Shown piece by piece: positions 57,927-64,000 of a stretch of 64,000 nucleotides of DNA (its first letter is position 1; each line of letters begins with the position of its first letter). Made by a program: the position numbers and the translations under genes. Source of the stretch: Bufo bufo (lineage: Eukaryota > Chordata > Amphibia > Anura > Bufonidae); the NCBI RefSeq assembly GCF_905171765.1, contig NC_053393.1, positions 186,895,921 to 186,959,920 on the forward strand, in the 5' to 3' direction. The notes beneath the pieces were generated by a model. It was not told where the DNA came from and did no database searches. It saw nothing but the letters and a program-made list of their open reading frames with translations.

Positions 57927-60900
57927 CTAATCTGCACAAGGGATGGACAGGTCCTGTGGGATCCATGCCTGGTTCATTATTATGAATGTCAGCTTGTCCA
58001 CATTGGCTGTAGACAGGCGGCTGCGTTTGTCTGTAATGAGGGCCCCTGCCGTGCTGAATACACGTTCAGACAAAACGCTGGCCGCCGTACAGGCCAGCAC
58101 CTCCAAGGCATAAAAGGCTAGCTCTGGCCACATGGACAATTTGGAGACCCAGAAGTTGAATGGGGCCAAACCATCAGTCAGTATGTGGAGGGGTGTGCAC
58201 ACGTACTGTTCCACCATGTTAGTGAAATGTTGCCTCCTGCTAACACGTTCCGTATCAGGTGGTGGTGCAGTTAGCTGTGGCGTGGTGACAAAACTTTTCC
58301 ACATCTCTGCCATGCTAACCCTGCCCTCAGAGATGCTGGCTGTGACAGAGCTGCGTTGGCGACCTCTTGCTCCTCCACTGCCTTCGCCTTGGGCTTCCAC
58401 TTGTTCCCCTGTGACATTTGGGAATGCTCTCAGTAGCGCGTCTACCAACGTGCGCTTTTACTAACGCATCTTACTATCACGCTCCAGTGCAGGAAGTAAG
58501 GTGGGCACATTGTCTTTGTACCGGGGATCCAGCAGGGTGGCAACCCAGTAGTCCGCACATGTTAAAATGTGGGCAACTCTGCTATCGTTGCGCAGGCACT
58601 GCAGCATGTAGTCGCTCATGTGTGCCAGGCTGCCCAGAGGTAAGGACAAGCTGTCCTCTGTGGGAGGCGTATCGTCATCGTCCTGCGTTTCCCCCCAGCC
58701 ACTCACCAGTGATGGGCCCGAGCTGCGTTGGGTGCCACCCCGCTGTGAACATGCTTCATCCTCATCCTCCTCCACCTCCTCCTCATCCTCGTCCTCCTCG
58801 TCCTCCAGTAGTGGGCCCTGTCTGGCCACATTTGTACCTGGCCTCTGCTGTTGCAAAAAACCTCCCTCTGAGTCACTTCGAAGAGACTGGCCTGAAAGTG
58901 CTAAAAATGACCCCTCTTCCTCCTCCTCCTCCTCCTCCTGGGCCACCTCCTCTTCCATCATCGCCCTAAGTGTTTTCTCAAGGAGACATAGAAGTGGTAT
59001 TGTAACGCTGATAATGGCGTCATCGCCACTGGCCATGTTGGTGGAGTACTCGAAACAGCGCAACAGGGCACACAGGTCTCGCATGGAGGCCCAGTCATTG
59101 GTGGTGAAGTGGTGCTGTTCCGCAGTGCAACTGACCCGTGCGTGCTGCAGCTGAAACTCCACTATGGCCTGCTGCTGCTCGCACAGTCTGTCCAGCATGT
59201 GCAAGGTGGAGTTCCACCTGGTAGGCACGTCGCATATGAGGCGGTGAGCGGGAAGGCCGAAGTTACGCTGTAGCGCAGACAGGCGAGCAGCGGCAGGATG
59301 TGAACGCCGGATGCGCGAATAGACGGCCCGCACTTTATGCAGCAACTCTGACATGTTGGGGTAGTTGCGAATGAACTTCTGCACCACCAAATTCAGCATA
59401 TGCGGCAGGCAAGGGATGTGCGTCAAACCGGCTAGTCCCAGAGCTGCAACGAGATTTCGCCCATTATCGCACACCACCAGGCTTGAGGCTCACCGGCAGC
59501 AACCACTCGTCGGTCTGTTGTTCCAGGCTCGGACTGGCCCACAGGGGTACAGGGGAATCCCCTGGTGGGCCCCTGAGTAAGGTGGGCCCCTGGTCTCCTA
59601 CCACCTGCACAAGAGGCACAAAACACAGTAGATTTACTGCACTACATACATATATTCAATGTACAGCGCCTCAACCAGCATATGTTCATATAAAAAACTT
59701 GTTAGATTATTTATTATATTTGAATGTATCTGTAAGATGGGCCCCCAAATTTTTTTTTACTGGTGGGCCCTAGGTATTCCAGTCAGACACTGTGTTGTTC
59801 TATACCCCGCCACAAATCCTGTGTGGGGTGGGGCCTGTCCCCCAAACATATGAGTTTCAGAATGGTCTGCTGACGTTTACCCCGGGCTGTGCTGAAGTTG
59901 GTGGTGAAGGTGTGTGGCTGACTGGATGAGCAGGTAGAAGAAGAGGAGGAGGAAGCTGAGTAGGAGGAGGAGGCAACAGGAGGCAAAGAATGTTGCCCTG
60001 CGATCCTTGGCGGCGGAAGGACGTGCGCCAAACAGCTCTCCGCCTGGGGCCCAGCCGCCACTACATTTACCCAGAGTACAGTTAGAGAGATATAGCGTCC
60101 CTGGCCGTGCTTACTGGTCCACGTATCTGTGGTTAGGTGGACCTTGCCACAGATGGCGTTGCGCAGTGCACACTTGATTTTATCGGATACTTGGTTGTGC
60201 AGGGAAGGCACGGCTCTCTTGGAGAAGTAGTGCCGGCTGGGAACAACATACTGTGGGACAGCAAGCGACATGAGCTGTTTAAAGCTGTCTGTGTCCACCA
60301 GCCTGAATGACAGCATTTCATAGGCCAGTAGTTTAGAAATGCTGGTATTCAGGGCCAGGGATCGAAGGTGGCTAGGTGGGAATTTACGCTTTCTCTCAAA
60401 TGTTTGTGAGATGGAGAGCTGAACGATGCCGTGTGACATGGTTGAGATGCTTGGTGACGCAGGTGGTGGTGTTGGTGGTACATCCCATGTTTGCTGGGCG
60501 GCAGGTGCCAACGTTCCTCCAGAGGCGGAGGAAGAGGCCGAGGCGGCAGCAGCAGAAGAGGCCGAGGCGGCAGCAGCAGAAGAGTTAGCAGGGGGAGCCT
60601 GAGTGACTTCCTTGTTTTTAAGGTGTTTACTCCACTGCAGTTCATGCTTTGCATGCAGGTGCCTGATCATGCAGGTTGTGCTAAGGTTCAGAACATTAAT
60701 GCCTCGCTTCAGGCTCTGATGGCACAGCGTGCAAACCACTCGGGTCTTGTCGTCAGCACATTGTTTGAAGAAGTGCCATGCCAGGGAACTCCTTGAAGCT
60801 GCCTTTGGGGTGCTCGGTCCCAGATGGCGGCGGTCAGTAGCAGGCGGAGTCTCTTGGCGGCGGGTGTTCTGCTTTTGCCCACTGCTCCCTCTTTGTCTTT

Positions 60901-61628
60901 TGCTACGCTGTTGGTCTCACCACTGCCTCTTCCTCCGAATTGTGAAAGTCAGTGGCACGACCTTCATTCCATGTGGGGTCTAGGACCTCATCGTCCCCTG
61001 CATCGTCTTCCACCCAGTCTTGATCCCTGACCTCCTGTTCAGTCTCCACACTGCAGAAAGACGCAGCAGTTGGCACCTGTGTTTCGTCATCATCAGAGAC
61101 GTGCTGAGGTGGTATTCCCATGTCCTCATCATCAGGAAACATAAGTGGTTGTGCGTTAGTGCATTCTATCTCTTCCACCCCTGGGGAAGGGCTAGGTGGA
61201 TGCCCTTGGGAAACCCTGGCAGCAGAGTTTTCAAACAGCATAAGAGACTGCTGCATAACTTGAGGCTCAGACAGTTTCCCTGATATGCATGGGGGTGATG
61301 TGACAGACTGATGGGCTTGGTTTTCATGCGCCATCTGTGCGCTTTCTGCAGAAGACTGGGTGGGAGATAATGTGAACGTGCTGGATCCACTGTCGGCCAC
61401 CCAATTGACTAATGCCTGTACCTGCTCAGGCCTTACCATCCTTAGAACGGCATTGGGCCCCACCAAATATCGCTGTAAATTCTGCTGGCTACTGGGACCC
61501 GAGGTAGTTGGTTCACTAGGACGTGTGGCTGTGGCAGAACGGCCACGTCCTCTCCCAGCACCAGAGGGTCCACTAACCCCACCACGACCATGTCCGCGTC
61601 CGCGTCCCTTACTAGATGTTTTCCTCAT
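57927..61628 (-). pseudogene. hAT transposase pseudogene of element 3, interrupted by a MITE
   Basis: On the minus strand the segments in order are as follows. 61628-60903 is the N-terminus with RG repeats, a DWVEDDAGDDEV acidic part and a start in good context. From about 60800 to 59783 lie the BED finger (VVCTLCHQSLKRG, then MIRHLHAKHE) and the first half of the core (LTTDTWTSKHGQGRY, first Asp kept). Then comes the 269-bp MITE (59524-59792). 59477-58461 has the second catalytic Asp (VCDNGRN) and CLPHMLNLVV. 58448-57927 has the dimerisation block VLSERVFSTAG. Damage consists of a frameshift near 60900, the MITE, a small deletion just before VCDNG near 59480, and two adjacent in-frame stops (TAG TAA) at 58463-58458. 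Most key residues survive, so inactivation is fairly recent. Confidence 0.92.
59524..59792. mobile_element. 269-bp hAT-type MITE inserted in transposase pseudogene 3
   Basis: It is flanked by a perfect 8-bp duplication TGTTGTTC (59516-59523 and 59793-59800). The ends CAGGCTCGGACTGG and (reverse complement) CAGTGTCTGACTGG are inverted repeats. Internal GGTGGGCCCC words are also inverted. It has no coding capacity. Confidence 0.92.
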
Positions 61629-62116
61629 TGTTACCGTTTACCACAATAAAAAAAATATTATTTGGCCCAATGTATTGAATTCAAATTCAGGCCTTTTTTT
61701 TACAGACACCTAACACTATCTGGCTATCTATTTAGGTACCGTATTACACTAATACAGGCACAGCAGTAATGATAGATTTAGCTGAATATAAATTTGAGGC
61801 CTATTATTTAGGCGCTGGGTGACAGGTATACGTTTACGGACAGAATTAGACTTGGATATGCACAGTAGCGTGTGTGTGAAGTTATTGAGAATGACCCTAT
61901 CAGCACCTTGAATCTAATATACCCTTTTAGGGATAGATTTAAAGTAGGCCTGATACAGCAGAAACCACTAATTTAGAAAATTGCTAGGTTGGGAATTGTA
62001 TTTCAACCCAGAACAAAAACTGTGCTTTGACGGACACAAAATAACTTGAGCAGCTACAGCAATAGCCACAGATTTAGCTGAATATAAATTTGAGGCCTAT
62101 TATTTAGGCGCTGGGT
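61629..62116. repeat. transposase 3 upstream region with a ~300-bp spaced direct repeat
   Basis: The block ATTTAGCTGAATATAAATTT, ending GGCGCTGGGTGACAGGT, occurs at about 61768-61830 and again at 62069-62122. The second copy joins the right ~142-bp array. It lies directly upstream of the transposase frame on the minus strand, so it probably held the promoter and leader. No clear TATA box was identified. Confidence 0.65.
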
Positions 62117-64000
62117 GACAGGTCCCATAACATAGAATCTGGCTTCATGTCAGCAGAGAATCAGTCTTCATGTCATAGCAGAGAATCATAATTCACGTCA
62201 CCCAACATTGGAACAGTCCATTGTCATATAATTTAGGCCCCGGCACCCAGACAGAGGAGAGAGGTCCCATAACAGAGATTCAGGCTTCATGTCAGCGACT
62301 CAGCAGAGAATCAGTCTTCATGTCATAGCAGAGAATCAGGCTTCATGTCACCCACCACTGGAACAGGCCACTGTCAGATATTTTTAGGCCCCGGCACCCA
62401 GACAGAGGAGAGAGGTCCCATAGCAGAGATTGAGGCTTCATGTCAGCGACTCACCAGAGAATCAGTCTTCATGTCATAGCAGAGAATCAGGCTTCATGTC
62501 ACCCACCACTGGAACAGGCCACTGTCAGATATTTTTAGGCCCCGGCACCCAGACAGAGGAGAGAGGTCCCATAGCAGAGAATCTGGCTTCATATCAGCAG
62601 AGAATCAGTCTTCATGTCACAGCAGAGAATCATGCTTCACGTCACCCACCACTGGAACAGTCCATTGTCAGATATTTAGGCCCAGGCACCCAGGCAGAGG
62701 AGAGAGGTCCCATAGCAGAGAATCTGGCTTCATGTCAGCAGAGAATCAGTCTTCATGTCATAGCAGAGAATCATGCTTCACGTCACCCAACATTGGAACA
62801 GTCCATTGTCATATAATTTAGGCCCCGGCACCCAGACAGAGGAGAGAGGTCCCATAACATAGAATCTGGCTTCATGTCAGCAGAGAATCAGTCTTCATGT
62901 CATAGCAGAGAATCATGCTTCACGTCACCCAACATTGGAACAGTCCATTGTCATATAATTTAGGCCCCGGCACCCAGACAGAGGAGAGAGGTCCCATAAC
63001 ATAGAATCTGGCTTCATGTCAGCGACTCAGCAGAGAATCAGTCTTCATGTCATAGCAGAGAATCAGGCTTCATGTCACCCACCACTGGAACAGGCCACTG
63101 TCAGATATTTTTAGGCCCCTGCACCCAGACAGAGGAGAGAGGTCCCATAACATAGAATCTGGCTTCATGTCAGCAGAGAATCAGTCTTCATGTCATAGCA
63201 GAGAATCATGCTTCACGTCACCCAACATTGGAACAGTCCATTGTCATATAATTTAGGCCCCGGCACCCAGACAGAGGAGAGAGGTCCCATAACAGAGATT
63301 CAGGCTTCATGTCAGCGACTCAGCAGAGAATCAGTCTTCATGTCATAGCAGAGAATCAGGCTTCATGTCACCCACCACTGGAACAGGCCACTGTCAGATA
63401 TTTTTAGGACCCGGCACCCAGACAGAGGAGAGAGGTCCCATAGCAGAGAATTTGGCTTCATGTCAGCAGAGAATCAGTCTTCATGTCACAGCAGAGAATC
63501 ATGCTTCACGTCACCCACCACTGGAACAGTCCATTGTCAGATATTTAGGCCCAGGCACCCAGGCAGAGGAGAGAGGTCCCATAGCAGAGAATCTGGCTTC
63601 ATGTCAGCAGAGAATCAGTCTTCATGTCATAGCAGAGAATCAGGCTTCACGTCACCCACCATTGGAGCAGTCCATTGTCATATATTTAGGCCCAGGCACC
63701 CAGGCAGAGGAGAGAGGTCCCATAGCAGAGATTCAGGCTTCATGTCAGCAGAGAATCAGTCTTCATGTCATAGCAGAGAATCATGCTTCACGTCACTCAA
63801 CATTGGAACAGTCCATTGTCATATAATTTAGGCCCCGGCACCCAGACAGAGGAGAGAGGCCTCATAACATAGAATCTGGCTTCATGTCAGCAGAGAATCA
63901 GTCTTCATGTCATAGCAGAGAATCATGCTTCACGTCACCCAACATTGGAACAGTCCATTGTCATATAATTTAGGCCCCGGCACCCAGACAGAGGAGAGAG
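62117..64000. repeat. right ~142-bp tandem array of element 3, at least 13 units, open at window end
   Basis: The unit and orientation are the same as at 54216-57805, with shared multi-unit blocks. The 63365-63831 block closely matches 55166-55632. The array is cut by the window edge. Confidence 0.95.

Larger units (their letters stand above)
53991..64000 (-). mobile_element. large degenerate hAT element 3, right end beyond window
   Basis: The left terminus TAGAGTTGAGCGAAC is followed by alternating GTTCGGGTTCG and CGAACCCGAAC blocks. Then come a ~142-bp array (54216-57805), the transposase pseudogene (minus strand), a leader-like segment with a 300-bp spaced repeat, and a second array of the same unit in the same orientation (62117 to the window end). 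It exceeds 10 kb. The candidate 8-bp target copy on the left is GTGACAAT (53983-53990); its partner would lie outside the window. Confidence 0.8.

Overview
This window reads as nuclear DNA of an amphibian, most likely a frog or toad. One coding exon of a conserved vertebrate gene is visible: a 120-bp exon at 43327-43446 (+) that matches DOK6, an adaptor protein with PH and PTB domains. It has a consensus acceptor and donor. Nearly everything else lies in the introns around this exon and is transposon-derived: CR1/L2-type LINE fragments, a TTAA-flanked DNA element, a Tc1/mariner remnant, foldback MITEs, and at least three separate lineages of large hAT elements with subterminal tandem arrays.

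The dominant structure is an inverted duplication of about 29.8 kb (10874-40694). It consists of two almost identical hAT elements meeting tail to tail. Element A (10874-26036) and element B (26045-40694, reverse orientation) each carry two genes: an uninterrupted 1101-codon hAT transposase, and a four-exon gene for a 233-aa Myb/SANT-like protein with a C-terminal coiled coil. The two genes converge on a 133/149-bp satellite. The same 8-bp word, CTCCCCAC, stands on the same strand left of A (10866-10873), between A and B (26037-26044) and right of B (40695-40702). This points to two insertions at one identical target site. A carries one more ~0.5-kb palindromic module than B near the junction, so the two copies are not a simple mirror of one read.

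Left part (1-10865): a decayed LINE on the minus strand (about 595-2700), a TTAA-bounded repeat-rich element (4862-7757) inside an older ~250-bp tandem duplication, a Tc1-like 3' remnant and foldback repeats. The left half of an older interspersed repeat lies next to the giant insertion, and its other half resumes at 40703.

Right part (40703-64000): single-copy-looking intron, the DOK6 exon, a foldback repeat, a 1.36-kb non-autonomous element (44595-45953) whose ends match those of A and B, and a CR1/L2 LINE 3' part on the minus strand. Two older hAT elements follow. Element 2 (48001-about 53455) has a 90-bp array and a decayed transposase that has lost its first catalytic Asp. Element 3 (53991 to beyond the window) has ~142-bp arrays on both sides of a decayed transposase, which is interrupted by a 269-bp MITE with a perfect 8-bp duplication.

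The functional picture is a mobile-element landscape in a large intron. Only A and B look intact enough to encode active proteins. In them a TATA/CCAAT promoter drives the transposase, and a TATA-less promoter with NRF-1-like and ETS-like sites lies upstream of the SANT-like partner.
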